In this document: positions 42,553-51,909 of the stretch, piece after piece
Numbering within the stretch: the stretch's first letter is position 1
Layout: every line of letters starts with the position of its first letter
NCBI GenBank assembly: GCA_016708925.1
Contig: JADJET010000022.1
Location: forward strand, 372,001 to 436,000
Origin: Gammaproteobacteria bacterium
GTDB lineage: Bacteria; Pseudomonadota; Gammaproteobacteria; Pseudomonadales; Porticoccaceae
Length of the DNA stretch: 64,000 nt
Direction: 5' to 3'
Program-made: the position numbers and the translations under genes
Notes under the pieces: generated by a model
What the model was told of the DNA's origin: nothing
What the model saw: only the letters and a program-made list of their open reading frames with translations
Database searches by the model: none

Positions 42553-44370
42553 TCAGGAAGCGGTCTTGCCGCGCTTGCGGTCCTGCTCCCGCAACAGCTT
42601 TTTGCGCAGGCGGATATGGTGCGGCGTCACCTCGACCAGCTCGTCCTCGGCGATGAATTCCAGCGCCTGTTCCAGCGTGAACCGGATCGGCGGCGTCAGC
42701 ACCAAGGCTTCATCGGTGCCGGCAGCACGGATGTTGGTGAGCTGCTTGCCTTTGGTGGGATTCACCGGCAAATCGTTGCCGCGCGAGTGAATACCGATCA
42801 ACTGGCCTTCATAGACATCCTCGCCGTGTCCCATAAACAAACGGCCACGCTCTTGCAGGTTGTACAGCGCATACGCGAGGGCCTTGCCGCGAGTCATGGA
42901 GACCAGCACCCCGTTCTGCCGTACTCCCGCCACGCCGGGCTTGATCCGGTCATAGCGGTCGAAGATGCTGGTGAGGATGCCGCTGCCCGAGGTCAGGGTG
43001 AGAAACTCGTTGCGGAACCCGATCATGCCCCGCGACGGCACCCGGTACTCGAGCCGGACGCGGCCATGACCGTCGAGGACCATGTCGAGCAGGTCGCCCT
43101 TGCGGCGCCCCATCTCCTCCATCACGGCGCCTTGGTGGGTCTCCTCGACATCGGCGACCACAATCTCGAAAGGCTCGAGGATTTCGCCGTCGACTTCCTT
43201 CTGAATCACTACCGGCCGGGAAACGCCGAGCTCGTAGCCTTCGCGGCGCATGGTCTCGATCAACACCGCAAGGTGCAGCTCGCCGCGTCCCGACACCCGA
43301 AAGCGATCCGGGGTATCGCCGGGCTCCACGCGCAAGGCGACGTTGTGAATCAGCTCCTGCTCCAGGCGTTCGCCGATGTTGCGCGAGGTGACGTACTTGC
43401 CATCCAGGCCAGCGAAAGGCGAGTCGTTGACTTGAAACGTCATGCTGACGGTGGGCTCGTCCACGTCCAGAGGGGGCAGTGATTCCACGCAGGCCGGATC
43501 GCACAGGGTGTCGGAAATCCCGAGCCCCTCGATCCCGGTGATGCAGACGATGTCGCCGGCGGTGGCGCGGTCAGTGTCCACGCGCGCCAACCCCAGGTAA
43601 CCCTTCACCTCGAGGATGCGGGCGCGGCGCTGGCCACCTTCCGCCGTGGCGACGATCACGGACTGTCCCGGCACCAGCACACCGCGGGCGATGCGTCCGA
43701 TGCCGATGACCCCGACGTAACTGTCGTAGTCGAGCGCGGAAATCTGCATCTGGAACGGCCCGGCCACATCCACGACCGGGGCCGGCACGCGCTCGGTGAT
43801 CATTTCGAACAGGGGCGTCATGTCGGGCGCCAGGTGGTTGTAGTCCAAGCCGGCGACCCCGGTGAGCGCGGACGCATAAATCACCGGGAAATCGAGCTGC
43901 TCTTCGGTGGCGCCGAGGCGGTGAAACAAATCGAACACCTGGTCCACCACCCAGTCCGGGCGGGCACCCGGGCGGTCGATCTTGTTCACTACCAGAATGG
44001 GTTTGAGGCCTTTGGCGAATGCCTTGGCGGTCACAAACCGAGTCTGCGGCATGGGGCCGTCGACGGCATCCACCAGCAGCAGCACGGAGTCGACCATTGA
44101 CAGCACCCGCTCCACCTCGCCGCCAAAATCGGCGTGGCCCGGGGTATCGACAATGTTGATGCGGTAGTCGCGCCACTGGATGGCCGTGTTTTTGGCGAGA
44201 ATGGTGATGCCGCGCTCGCGCTCCTGATCGTTGGAATCCATCAGGCGTTCGGCGCCCTGACTCTTGCGATCCAGAGTCCCGGACTGCTGGAGCAGTCGAT
44301 CGACCAGCGTGGTCTTGCCATGATCGACATGGGCGACGATGGCAATGTTGCGCAACTTGCTGACCGACAT
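42553..44370 (-). CDS. typA: ribosome-associated GTPase TypA (BipA)
   Basis: A 605-residue translational GTPase related to EF-G and LepA that assists ribosome assembly, mainly under cold and stress. G1 is AHVDHGKTTLVDRLL, the switch is DSNDQERERGITILAK, G3 is DTPGHADF, G4 is NKIDRPGARPDW. EF-G-like domains and the unique C-terminal domain (TPPIRFTLEQALEFIAEDELVEVTPHHIRLRKKLL) complete it. Full length, ATG start. Upstream on the same strand is thiI, 74 bases away. Confidence 0.97.
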   Translation of the reverse strand: MSVSKLRNIAIVAHVDHGKTTLVDRLLQQSGTLDRKSQGAERLMDSNDQERERGITILAKNTAIQWRDYRINIVDTPGHADFGGEVERVLSMVDSVLLLVDAVDGPMPQTRFVTAKAFAKGLKPILVVNKIDRPGARPDWVVDQVFDLFHRLGATEEQLDFPVIYASALTGVAGLDYNHLAPDMTPLFEMITERVPAPVVDVAGPFQMQISALDYDSYVGVIGIGRIARGVLVPGQSVIVATAEGGQRRARILEVKGYLGLARVDTDRATAGDIVCITGIEGLGISDTLCDPACVESLPPLDVDEPTVSMTFQVNDSPFAGLDGKYVTSRNIGERLEQELIHNVALRVEPGDTPDRFRVSGRGELHLAVLIETMRREGYELGVSRPVVIQKEVDGEILEPFEIVVADVEETHQGAVMEEMGRRKGDLLDMVLDGHGRVRLEYRVPSRGMIGFRNEFLTLTSGSGILTSIFDRYDRIKPGVAGVRQNGVLVSMTRGKALAYALYNLQERGRLFMGHGEDVYEGQLIGIHSRGNDLPVNPTKGKQLTNIRAAGTDEALVLTPPIRFTLEQALEFIAEDELVEVTPHHIRLRKKLLREQDRKRGKTAS

Positions 44371-44444
44371 GGCGGTATACCGGGAAAAGGGGCGCGCATT
44401 ATACGCGCGTGCGCCTTACCGGAGAATGACCTCGACGAATGGCC

Positions 44445-45896
44445 TCAGGGCCGGTAGACCGCGACGCGGGTAAAGCCGCGCTCGACCAGCAGCTCGGCAT
44501 GCAGACGACTCATGACCCCCTTGTCGCAATACAGCAGATACGGCTTCTCCGGCGAGACCTGCGCAAAGAACTGCTGCAGCCGGTAAAAGGGCACTGCCTC
44601 GACCGGGACGCTGCCTGCGCGCAGCGGGCGGTCGGCACACTGATCCGGGTGGCGAACATCGAGAATGGTGACGCCCGGCTGCGGCGCCTGAAAGGTCTCC
44701 ACCGCTATCTGGCCGACGGCGCCGTCCATCACCGATTCGATGTCTTCTTCCGTACGCGCGGCGATGGCCCGTTCCAGGATGGCGAAATCGAACGCGGCCT
44801 CAGCGCGCTCGACGCGCTCGCGACGGGCATGGGTGGTCGGCTTCACCGAGATCACCCCGCAGTATTCCGGCATGCTGGCCGCGAAGGGCTCGGTGCCGAT
44901 GGCGCGAGCAATCCCGATGATGTCCTGCTTGTCCATCGCGATCAGCGGGCGCAGCACCAGCATGTCGGTGACCGCATCGATCACCGCCAGATTGGGCAGC
45001 GTCTGGCTGGACACCTGGGCGATGCTCTCGCCGGTGACCAGGGCATCGACCCCCCAGGCACGCGCAACTGCTGTGGCCGCGCGCAACATCATGCGCTTGA
45101 GCACTACGCCCATTTGCGAGTCGTCCACCCGGGTCAGGATCTCGGCCACCACGCCCTCGAAGGGCACGCTGATGAACTTGACGCTGTGACTGGCGCTGTA
45201 CTTTTCCCATAGGAAGTGCGCGACCTCCTTGACGCCGAGCGCGTGGGCGCGACCGCCAAGATTGAAGAAGCAGAAGTGGGTGCGCAGACCGCGTCGCAAC
45301 AGCATGTAGCTGGCGACCGTCGAATCGAAGCCCCCAGACATGAGCGCCAGCACCGGGGGCTGCTCGCCCAGGGGAAACCCGCCGATCCCGGGCTGACGCG
45401 ACTCGACGACATAGAGCTGATCCGCGACGATTTCGAGGCGGACGGTAATTTCCGGGTTATCGAGCGACACGGAAGCGCCTTCCGCCCGTGCCAGGAGTCT
45501 GCCGCCTACCTCCCGCTCGACCTGGGGCGATGTGAACGCATGACGTCCCGTACGCTTGACACGCACCACGAACCGCCGCCCCGCCAGGGACGCACCGTAA
45601 CAGCGCCAGGCGTGCTCCGCCATGTCGTCGAAATCTCCGAGCGGGTACAGCGCCACCCGGGCAAAGCTTGAGATGCCCGGCGTTCGCGCCAACAGGTCGG
45701 CAATCCGGTCGGCAGCCGCAGGCGCCGGGCCGGCGCCGCTGAGTTCCAGCCGATCCCAGTCGCCCGTGATGGTCGTGCCGGGCACGACAGGCGCGATCAA
45801 GGTCCGCAGATTGCGCCGCAGCTGCCGAATCAGGCGCCGGCGCACCGGCGCGCTCTTGATGATGATCTCGGGGGACAGTTTGACGACGAAACGCAT
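44445..45896 (-). CDS. thiI: tRNA sulfurtransferase ThiI with C-terminal rhodanese domain
   Basis: A 483-residue enzyme that makes 4-thiouridine in tRNA and supplies sulfur for thiazole. Ferredoxin-like/THUMP region to about 165, then the PP-loop LALMSGGFDSTVASY. ATP-pyrophosphatase region with ESIAQVSSQTLPNLAVID, and a C-terminal rhodanese domain carrying the persulfide Cys in LLYCDKGVMSR. The rhodanese makes it the long, gammaproteobacterial form, active in thiamin synthesis too. Starts with ATG, divergent from glnA. Confidence 0.96.
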   Translation of the reverse strand: MRFVVKLSPEIIIKSAPVRRRLIRQLRRNLRTLIAPVVPGTTITGDWDRLELSGAGPAPAAADRIADLLARTPGISSFARVALYPLGDFDDMAEHAWRCYGASLAGRRFVVRVKRTGRHAFTSPQVEREVGGRLLARAEGASVSLDNPEITVRLEIVADQLYVVESRQPGIGGFPLGEQPPVLALMSGGFDSTVASYMLLRRGLRTHFCFFNLGGRAHALGVKEVAHFLWEKYSASHSVKFISVPFEGVVAEILTRVDDSQMGVVLKRMMLRAATAVARAWGVDALVTGESIAQVSSQTLPNLAVIDAVTDMLVLRPLIAMDKQDIIGIARAIGTEPFAASMPEYCGVISVKPTTHARRERVERAEAAFDFAILERAIAARTEEDIESVMDGAVGQIAVETFQAPQPGVTILDVRHPDQCADRPLRAGSVPVEAVPFYRLQQFFAQVSPEKPYLLYCDKGVMSRLHAELLVERGFTRVAVYRP

Positions 45897-45986
45897 CGCT
45901 GGATGGGCTACCGTGGTTTGGAAAGCAGCCAGTATAGGAGGTTACGTCAGCGGTTCCCCGAGGGATTCGCCGCGCTGCCGACGTGC

Positions 45987-46032
45987 GCACTGCAATGGCG
46001 CATTACACAGATCGTCAGCACCAATATAGAGC
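45987..46032 (+). promoter_or_regulatory. candidate NtrC-binding sites upstream of glnA
   Basis: Two 15-base stretches resemble the NtrC site GCACCAnnnTGGTGC: 45987-46001 (9 of 12 fixed bases) and 46018-46032 (10 of 12). They lie about 135-210 bases upstream of the sigma-54 core, the usual range for enhancers. They start 31 bases apart, about three helical turns. Individually imperfect; the pairing and position raise the likelihood. Confidence 0.5.
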
Positions 46033-46160
46033 AGCACATTGCTCTCCGCGCGGATTCCGCGCCGACACCTTCACTGCTATAGTTGGCGCCTGCCGCGCCC
46101 TGCTGGCGGCTGTCCCGACGTTCTCGATGCCGGCTGCCCGCCGAACGGCGCGCAGCGATG

Positions 46161-46184
46161 GTGCCAAATGGCACATGTTTTGCT
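46161..46184 (+). promoter_or_regulatory. sigma-54 promoter of glnA with an overlapping palindrome
   Basis: TGGCACATGTTTTGCT (46169-46184) matches the sigma-54 consensus with GG at -24 and GC at -12 exactly 10 bases apart. The inverted repeat GTGCCA-AA-TGGCAC (46161-46174) overlaps the -24 element, and a protein bound there would block the polymerase. Start of transcription expected near 46195, about 70 bases before the glnA ATG. Confidence 0.85.
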
Positions 46185-46265
46185 GAATCGTGCGTACTTT
46201 GCCCCGTCGGCACAGACCTCCGACGCGGACATGACCATCAGAAAGGATCCCCTTGGAGGAGCAGA

Positions 46266-47669
46266 ATGTCAAAGACGTTGGAGTTGATCAAAGAAAGTGA
46301 AGCGCGCTGGATCGATCTGCGGTTCACCGATACCAAGGGCAAGGAGCACCACGTTTCCCTCCCCTCCACCGAGGTCAACGACAGCTTCTTCATAGACGGC
46401 AAGATGTTTGATGGCTCGTCCATCGGCGGCTGGAAAGGCATCAACGAGTCCGACATGGTGCTGATGCCCGACGACGACAGCGCTGTCCTGGATCCGTTCA
46501 CCGATGATGCGACCGTCATCATTCGCTGCAACATCGTCGAACCGCTCACGATGCTGGGCTACAACCGCGACCCGCGCTCCATCGCCGACCGCGCACAGGA
46601 ATACATGCGCTCGACCGGCATTGCGGATACGGTTTTGTTCGGACCCGAACCCGAATTTTTCGTTTTCGACGAGGTGAAGTGGGGTGCCAGCATGAGCGGC
46701 GCCTTTTACAAGATCGCCTCCGAAGAGGCCGCCTGGGCGTCGGAGCACGACTTCCCCACCGGCAACCGCGGCCACCGCCCGGGCGTCAAGGGCGGTTATT
46801 TCCCGGTCCCGCCGGTGGATACCCTGCACGACCTGCGCGCCGCCATGTGCGATGCCATGACCAGCATGGGCTTGGTAGTGGAAGTGCATCACCACGAAGT
46901 CGCCACTGCCGGCCAGTGCGAGATCGGCGTCGGACCGAACACCCTGACCAAAAAAGCCGATGAAGTCCAGATTCTGAAGTACTGCGTCCACAATGTCGCC
47001 CACACCTACGGCAAAACCGCAACCTTCATGCCCAAGCCGCTGGTCGGCGACAACGGCTCCGGGATGCACTGCCACCAGTCCCTGTCGAAGGACGGCAAGA
47101 ACATCTTCACCGGCGACGTGTATGCGGGTCTGTCCGAAACCGCGCTGTTCTACATCGGCGGCGTCATCAAGCACGCGCGCGCGATCAATGCGTTCAGCAA
47201 CCCGGCCACCAACTCGTACAAGCGCCTGGTGCCCGGCTATGAAGCACCGGTGATGCTGGCCTACTCGGCGCGTAACCGCTCCGCTTCCATCCGCATCCCG
47301 TTCATCGCCAATCCCAAGGCGCGGCGCATCGAAGTGCGCTTCCCGGACCCGGCGGCCAACCCTTACCTGGCATTCACTGCCCTGCTGATGGCTGGCCTCG
47401 ACGGGATCAAGAACAAGATCCATCCCGGCGACGCTGCCGACAAGGATCTGTACGACCTGCCTCCCGAAGAAGCCAAGGCGATTCCCACCGTGTGCGGCTC
47501 GCTGGAGCAGGCCCTGGCCGCGCTGGATGCGGACCGCGCGTTCCTGACCGTCGGTGGTGTCATGGATGACGACATGATCGACGCCTACATCGAACTCAAG
47601 CAGATCGAAGTGGACCGTTTGCGCATGACCACCCATCCGGTGGAGTTCGACATGTACTACAGCGTCTGA
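46266..47669 (+). CDS. glnA: glutamine synthetase type I
   Basis: A 467-residue dodecameric GS-I that makes glutamine from glutamate, ammonia and ATP. Substrate motifs DGSSIGGW, the metal site GPEPEFFVFDEV, VEVHHHEVATAGQCEIG and NGSGMHCHQSL are intact, as is GYEAPVMLAYSARNRSASIRIP. The tyrosine adenylylated by GlnE lies in KDLYDLPPEE, so activity should be adjusted by adenylylation. ATG 46266 with GGAGGAG; the frame is open further upstream but begins inside the promoter region. Sigma-54/NtrC control seen upstream. Confidence 0.97.
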   Translation: MSKTLELIKESEARWIDLRFTDTKGKEHHVSLPSTEVNDSFFIDGKMFDGSSIGGWKGINESDMVLMPDDDSAVLDPFTDDATVIIRCNIVEPLTMLGYNRDPRSIADRAQEYMRSTGIADTVLFGPEPEFFVFDEVKWGASMSGAFYKIASEEAAWASEHDFPTGNRGHRPGVKGGYFPVPPVDTLHDLRAAMCDAMTSMGLVVEVHHHEVATAGQCEIGVGPNTLTKKADEVQILKYCVHNVAHTYGKTATFMPKPLVGDNGSGMHCHQSLSKDGKNIFTGDVYAGLSETALFYIGGVIKHARAINAFSNPATNSYKRLVPGYEAPVMLAYSARNRSASIRIPFIANPKARRIEVRFPDPAANPYLAFTALLMAGLDGIKNKIHPGDAADKDLYDLPPEEAKAIPTVCGSLEQALAALDADRAFLTVGGVMDDDMIDAYIELKQIEVDRLRMTTHPVEFDMYYSV

Positions 47670-47728
47670 GGCAGTTCAGCCACTGCGACGATACCGCCTG
47701 CAGGGTGGTATCGTCGGCTTGCCAAAAA

Positions 47729-47757
47729 AGCCCGGCTGGCCAGCCGGGCTTTTTTTT
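47729..47757. terminator. bidirectional rho-independent terminator after glnA
   Basis: A perfect 22-base palindrome (47729-47750) preceded by six As and followed by eight Ts (47750-47757). It reads as an intrinsic terminator on both strands. It separates glnA from the DUF4124-ntrBC genes. A TATAAT (47763-47768) follows directly, which could be the -10 for the next gene, but I see no -35. Confidence 0.92.
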
Positions 47758-47810
47758 CGGGCTATAATCGGCCTCGGCCTCATTCAGTCCACGCATCGGA
47801 GTGCAGGACC

Positions 47811-48419
47811 ATGACCCTTCAGCGCACGCAAGTCCTTGTGGATGGGCACCAACTCCGCGACACCGGGGTCCTGCGGCAGGCGGCGGCGATCTGTTGTGTC
47901 CTGTTGTCCTGCGCAACCCTGGCCGACCCCGCGGACCCGACTATCTATCGTGTCATCGACGCGCAGGGCAAGGTTTCCTACACCGACACACCGCCCAAAG
48001 ATGGCACCGCTGAGCCGGTCACCCTCAAGGAAGTGAACACCCAGCCGGCCATGGATGCGCGCAAAGTCCCGGTGCCCGCACCGGACGCGGCGACAAACCC
48101 CTACACGCGCATCGAGATCGCAAGCCCCGCCAACGACAGCACGATTCCGCCGGGACAGCTCAGTGTCGTCGTCCAGTTACAACTGGAGCCCGCGTTGCAG
48201 CCCGGCCACATGGTCCAGTTTTATCTCGACGGCAAGCCCCAGGGGCCGGCGGCGGCCGCTACTGCCATCACGTTGGACGAGCTGTATCGGGGCAGCCGCG
48301 CGATTCACGCCGCCATCGTCGATGCCAAGGGCACCCAAGTGGCGCAGAGCAACAGCGTGGTAATCCACGTCAAACGCCCCACTGTGAAATTCAAGCGTCC
48401 AGTTGTTGCACCACACTGA
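47811..48419 (+). CDS. DUF4124 domain protein, probably exported
   Basis: 202 residues. The N-terminus has a hydrophobic segment (AAAICCVLLSCATLADP) that could be a signal peptide with an extended front, then the DUF4124 core IYRVIDAQGKVSYTDTPPKDGTAEPVTL. The C-terminal half (IEIASPANDSTIPPGQLSVVVQL...FYLDGKPQG) looks like an Ig-like beta domain. Such proteins are often found between glnA and ntrB in gammaproteobacteria; their role is unknown to me. ATG at 47811 follows the terminator by about 50 bases. Confidence 0.8.
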   Translation: MTLQRTQVLVDGHQLRDTGVLRQAAAICCVLLSCATLADPADPTIYRVIDAQGKVSYTDTPPKDGTAEPVTLKEVNTQPAMDARKVPVPAPDAATNPYTRIEIASPANDSTIPPGQLSVVVQLQLEPALQPGHMVQFYLDGKPQGPAAAATAITLDELYRGSRAIHAAIVDAKGTQVAQSNSVVIHVKRPTVKFKRPVVAPH

Positions 48420-48567
48420 TTTGTCAGCAAAGCCGTTTGCCGCACCACGCCAGTGCATTTGACCCTGGCGGACTACCCGCGATCGAGCACCAAACGGCGG
48501 AGCCTCGACAGGCTGCCATAGGAGTGGCCCGATACTTGCTGTTCCAGAGGCTACCCGAGGTGGCCAG

Positions 48568-49698
48568 ATGTCGACAAGCCAAAGCATTCCCGTTCCGGCA
48601 GCCGAAGCGCTGCTGCTGGACAATCTGAAAACGGCGATTGTGGTTCTGGACGCGGACCTGCACGTTCAGTACCTGAATACAGCAGCCGAAACCTTGCTCG
48701 AAGTGAGCGCCAGCCGGCTGCGCGGCGCGCAGTTCGTCAGCTGCTTTGCCGAGCCCGCGCCCCGACGCGCCCTGCTGCGGCAAGCACTGGACCAGCAGCA
48801 GCCCTATACCGAGCGTACGGTCAAGCTGATGCTGGTCGATGGGCGCGAAATCACCGTGGATTACACGGTGTCGCCGATTCAACGCAAAGCGGAAGCGCTG
48901 CTGCTGGTCGAAATGCAGCCCATGGACCGCAGCCTGCGGATCGGTCGCGAGCGCGCTCTGCTGTCCACGAACGACACCTCGCGCAACCTGATCCGCGGCC
49001 TGGCGCACGAGATCAAGAATCCGCTGGGCGGCATCCTGGGCGCCTCCCAGCTGCTGGCCCAGGAACTGGCGCGCGACGACCTGCGGGAATACACCGATAT
49101 CATCATCGCCGAAACTGAACGGCTGCGGCAGTTGGTGGATCGCCTGCTAGGCCCCTCGCAGCCGGCACAGCTCGCGGCCATCAATATCCACGAAATCACC
49201 GAGCGGGCGGCTGCGCTGGTCGAAGCGGAGACCAGCGGGCAACTGCGCATCCAGCGCGAATACGATCCCAGCATTCCGGACATCAATGCCGATCGCGGCA
49301 AGCTGATACAGGCGACGCTGAACCTGGTGCGCAATGCCATGCAGGCTGTCGAGGCGGCGGGACGCATTGTCGATGGCAGCGCCTGCGTGATCCTGCGCAC
49401 CCGCGTGGTCAATCATTTCACCATCGGCGGACATCAGCACCGTATCGTCTGCCGGCTTGATGTCATCGACAATGGTACGGGCGTGCCCGAGGAGATCAGC
49501 GATCGGATCTTCTATCCGATGGTCAGCGGGCGCCCCAACGGCACTGGTCTGGGCCTGCCCATCGCGCAATCCGCCATTCAACTGCATCGCGGTCTCATTG
49601 AATGCGACAGCGCACCGGGCCATACCCGGTTCTCGATTTACCTGCCCATCCAATCAACGCGCGGACCTCTGCATGAAGCCGACCATCTGGATCGTTGA
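48568..49698 (+). CDS. glnL: nitrogen regulation sensor histidine kinase NtrB (GlnL)
   Basis: A 376-residue soluble kinase controlling NtrC. N-terminal PAS domain (LLDNLKTAIVVLDADLHVQYLNTAAETLL), H box LIRGLAHEIKNPLGGILGASQLL, N box TLNLVRNAMQAV, G1 VIDNGTGVP and G2 PNGTGLGLPIAQ. No TM. Binds PII proteins in other bacteria. The 148 bases before it hold no clear promoter. The 3' end overlaps ntrC by 26 bases. Confidence 0.95.
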   Translation: MSTSQSIPVPAAEALLLDNLKTAIVVLDADLHVQYLNTAAETLLEVSASRLRGAQFVSCFAEPAPRRALLRQALDQQQPYTERTVKLMLVDGREITVDYTVSPIQRKAEALLLVEMQPMDRSLRIGRERALLSTNDTSRNLIRGLAHEIKNPLGGILGASQLLAQELARDDLREYTDIIIAETERLRQLVDRLLGPSQPAQLAAINIHEITERAAALVEAETSGQLRIQREYDPSIPDINADRGKLIQATLNLVRNAMQAVEAAGRIVDGSACVILRTRVVNHFTIGGHQHRIVCRLDVIDNGTGVPEEISDRIFYPMVSGRPNGTGLGLPIAQSAIQLHRGLIECDSAPGHTRFSIYLPIQSTRGPLHEADHLDR

Positions 49699-51091
49699 CG
49701 ACGACAAATCCATCCGCTGGGTGATGGAGCGCGCTCTCGAAAAGGCCGACATGACAGTCGAGTGCTTCGAGGACGCCCAAAGCGTTCTCAAGCGCCTGGA
49801 TCGCGGCCTGCCCGACACCGTGATCAGCGACATTCGCATGCCCGGCATCAACGGCCTGGAACTGCTGGAGCGGCTGCGCCGGGAAAATCCCGCCATGCCG
49901 GTGATCATCACCACCGCCCACTCCGATCTCGACAGCGCCGTGGCCGCGTATCAGGGCGGCGCGTTCGAATATCTTCCCAAACCGTTCAATATCGACGAGC
50001 TGGTATCGGTGACCCGACGCGCGATCGAATATGCGCGGGAGAAGAGCATCGCCGCAAAGCCGATGGAGGTCGAAGTCTCCAAGGAAATCATCGGCGAAGC
50101 CCCGGCGATGCAGGAGGTGTTCCGCGCCATCGGCCGGCTCTCCCATTCAAACATCACGGTGCTGATCAACGGCGAGTCAGGCACCGGCAAGGAACTGGTC
50201 GCGCGGGCGCTCCATCGCCACAGCCCGCGTCAGGGTCAGCCGTTTATCGCACTGAACATGGCGGCAATTCCCCACGACTTGATCGAGTCCGAGTTGTTCG
50301 GGCATGAAAAGGGCGCCTTCACCGGCGCGGCCCAGCGTCGCGTCGGGCGCTTCGAACAGGCGGACGGCGGCACACTTTTTCTGGATGAAATCGGTGATAT
50401 GCCGCCGGAAGCACAAACCCGCCTGCTGCGCGTGCTCGCGGACCGGGAGTTCTACCGCGTCGGCGGCCACACCCCGGTCAAGGTCGATGTCCGGATCATC
50501 GCCGCGACCCACCAGAATCTCGAAATCCTGGTGGGCGAACACCGGTTTCGCGAAGACCTGTTCCATCGCCTGAATGTCATTCGTATCCATCTGCCACGGC
50601 TGTCGGATCGCCGCGAAGATCTTCCCCAACTCATGCAGCACTTCTTCAAGAAATCCGCCGAAGAGCTCAACGTCGAGCCCAAAATACTCTCGCAGGACGC
50701 TTGCGCGTACCTGTGCGGCCTGCCTTGGCCGGGTAACGTGCGGCAACTGGAGAACACCTGCCGCTGGCTGACGGTAATGGCAGCGGGGCGCGAGGTGCTC
50801 AAATCCGACCTCCCGCCCGAGCTGCTCGCCATCGACACGCCCAGTCCCCGCGCGGCAGGCGACTGGGAGCAGTCGTTGCGGCGCTGGATCAGCAGCCAGC
50901 TGGCCAGCGGGGCGCATGACATTCTGGGCACGGCCACTCCCGCGTTTGAGCGCGCCGCCATCGAGACCGCGCTCGAGTACACCGCGGGCCGCAAGCGCGA
51001 TGCCGCCGAACTGCTGGGCTGGGGCCGCAACACGCTGACCCGGAAAATACAGGAACTGGGAATTGCGGATGACCGTGACAGCGAGGCCTGA
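49673..51091 (+). CDS. glnG: nitrogen regulation response regulator NtrC (GlnG)
   Basis: A 472-residue sigma-54 activator. The receiver Asp53 is in DTVISDIRMPG. The AAA+ domain has GESGTGKELVARALH, the sigma-54-contacting loop EKGAFTGAA and GGTLFLDEIGD. A Fis-type helix-turn-helix (KRDAAELLGWGRNTLTRKIQ) ends it. It should act on the glnA promoter above. ATG 49673 begins MKPTIWIVDDDKSIRWVM and overlaps the ntrB tail by 26 bases. Confidence 0.96.
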   Translation: MKPTIWIVDDDKSIRWVMERALEKADMTVECFEDAQSVLKRLDRGLPDTVISDIRMPGINGLELLERLRRENPAMPVIITTAHSDLDSAVAAYQGGAFEYLPKPFNIDELVSVTRRAIEYAREKSIAAKPMEVEVSKEIIGEAPAMQEVFRAIGRLSHSNITVLINGESGTGKELVARALHRHSPRQGQPFIALNMAAIPHDLIESELFGHEKGAFTGAAQRRVGRFEQADGGTLFLDEIGDMPPEAQTRLLRVLADREFYRVGGHTPVKVDVRIIAATHQNLEILVGEHRFREDLFHRLNVIRIHLPRLSDRREDLPQLMQHFFKKSAEELNVEPKILSQDACAYLCGLPWPGNVRQLENTCRWLTVMAAGREVLKSDLPPELLAIDTPSPRAAGDWEQSLRRWISSQLASGAHDILGTATPAFERAAIETALEYTAGRKRDAAELLGWGRNTLTRKIQELGIADDRDSEA

Positions 51092-51117
51092 CAGGGATCG
51101 CAGGGGTCTGTCAGGCC
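51085..51117 (+). terminator. stem-loop at the ntrC 3' end
   Basis: GGCCTGACAG (51085-51094) and CTGTCAGGCC (51108-51117) pair perfectly over a 13-base loop, and the stem includes the ntrC stop codon. No T run follows on either strand. It lies between convergent ntrC and secB and could stabilise either message end. Confidence 0.45.
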
Positions 51118-51133
51118 CTTCGGAAGAGTGGCG

Positions 51134-51616
51134 CTACGCGGCGGTTCCGCTGGCTGCGCGCTGGGCGGCGGCCTGGCGATACAGCCCGTCGAAATTTACC
51201 GGGGGCAACAGCAGTGGCGGAAAGCCGCCGCGCATCACGGTGCTGTCCACCGCCTCGCGCGCGTAGGGGAAGAGCACCGTCGGACAGTGGACGTTCAGCA
51301 CCTGGGTCAGTTCTGCTTCTCCCAGACCGGAGATCATGAATACGCCCGCCTGATGGATTTCGACCAGATACAGCGTCTGCGCGCCGTCCTTCAGGGTAAC
51401 CGTCAGCGTCAGCATCACTTCGTAGCGATCCTGTTCCAGCCGCCGCACGCCGATGCCCATCTCCTGCGCCGCCTGCGCCTGTCCTTCGCGCGCGAGCACA
51501 TCCGGGCCGGCCGGGGTTTCAAACGACAGGTCTTTGACGTAGATCCGCTGAATGGCCATCTGGGGGCCATGATCCCCGATGGAGTTGCCGGTTGTGGTGT
51601 TGCTGTCAGAAGTCAT
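51134..51616 (-). CDS. secB: protein-export chaperone SecB
   Basis: A 160-residue tetrameric chaperone that holds preproteins unfolded and hands them to SecA. Conserved core IQRIYVKDLSFETPAGPDVL, YLVEIHQAGVFMISGLGEAELTQVLNVHCPTVLFPYAREAVDSTVMRGGFPPLLLPPVNFDGLY. Extra N-terminal residues precede it. ATG overlaps the grxC stop by 4 bases. The grxC-secB linkage is widespread. Confidence 0.97.
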   Translation of the reverse strand: MTSDSNTTTGNSIGDHGPQMAIQRIYVKDLSFETPAGPDVLAREGQAQAAQEMGIGVRRLEQDRYEVMLTLTVTLKDGAQTLYLVEIHQAGVFMISGLGEAELTQVLNVHCPTVLFPYAREAVDSTVMRGGFPPLLLPPVNFDGLYRQAAAQRAASGTAA

Positions 51617-51909
51617 GCGTTGGGTTCTCCAGAAGTGTTGCGTGCAACGGCATCGGACGGGCTCAGCAGCTCGTCGAGCACGCCCTCGCGCTCAAGGGCG
51701 AGCAGATCGGTAAAGCCGCCGACGTGATAATCATCGATCCAGATTTGGGGCACGGTATCACGTCCGCTGCGCGCTTCCACCTCGCGGCGCAGGGCGGTGT
51801 TGCCGTCGACCGCGATATCCTCGAATGCCACGCCGCGCTGACGCAGAAACAGGCGCGCCCCGACGCAGTAGGGGCAGAAACGGGTGCCGTAGAGCACTAC
51901 GGAAGGCAT
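51613..51909 (-). CDS. grxC: glutaredoxin 3
   Basis: A 98-residue dithiol glutaredoxin with the CPYC active site in LYGTRFCPYCVGARLFL, the cis-Pro in DTVPQIWID, and the GSH-binding GGFTDLLALE. It reduces disulfides at the expense of glutathione. About 13 residues longer than E. coli GrxC at the C-terminus. ATG 51907-51909 starts just inside the previous gene's stop; a longer in-frame ORF exists but would overlap it. Confidence 0.93.
   Translation of the reverse strand: MPSVVLYGTRFCPYCVGARLFLRQRGVAFEDIAVDGNTALRREVEARSGRDTVPQIWIDDYHVGGFTDLLALEREGVLDELLSPSDAVARNTSGEPNA

Noticed and set aside
46269..47636. 455-codon open frame antisense to glnA
   Set aside because: Shadow of a highly conserved gene in high-GC sequence.
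47763..47768. TATAAT after the glnA terminator considered as a full promoter for the DUF4124-ntrBC genes
   Set aside because: No -35 at 16-18 bases; the sequence there is the terminator stem. Noted only.
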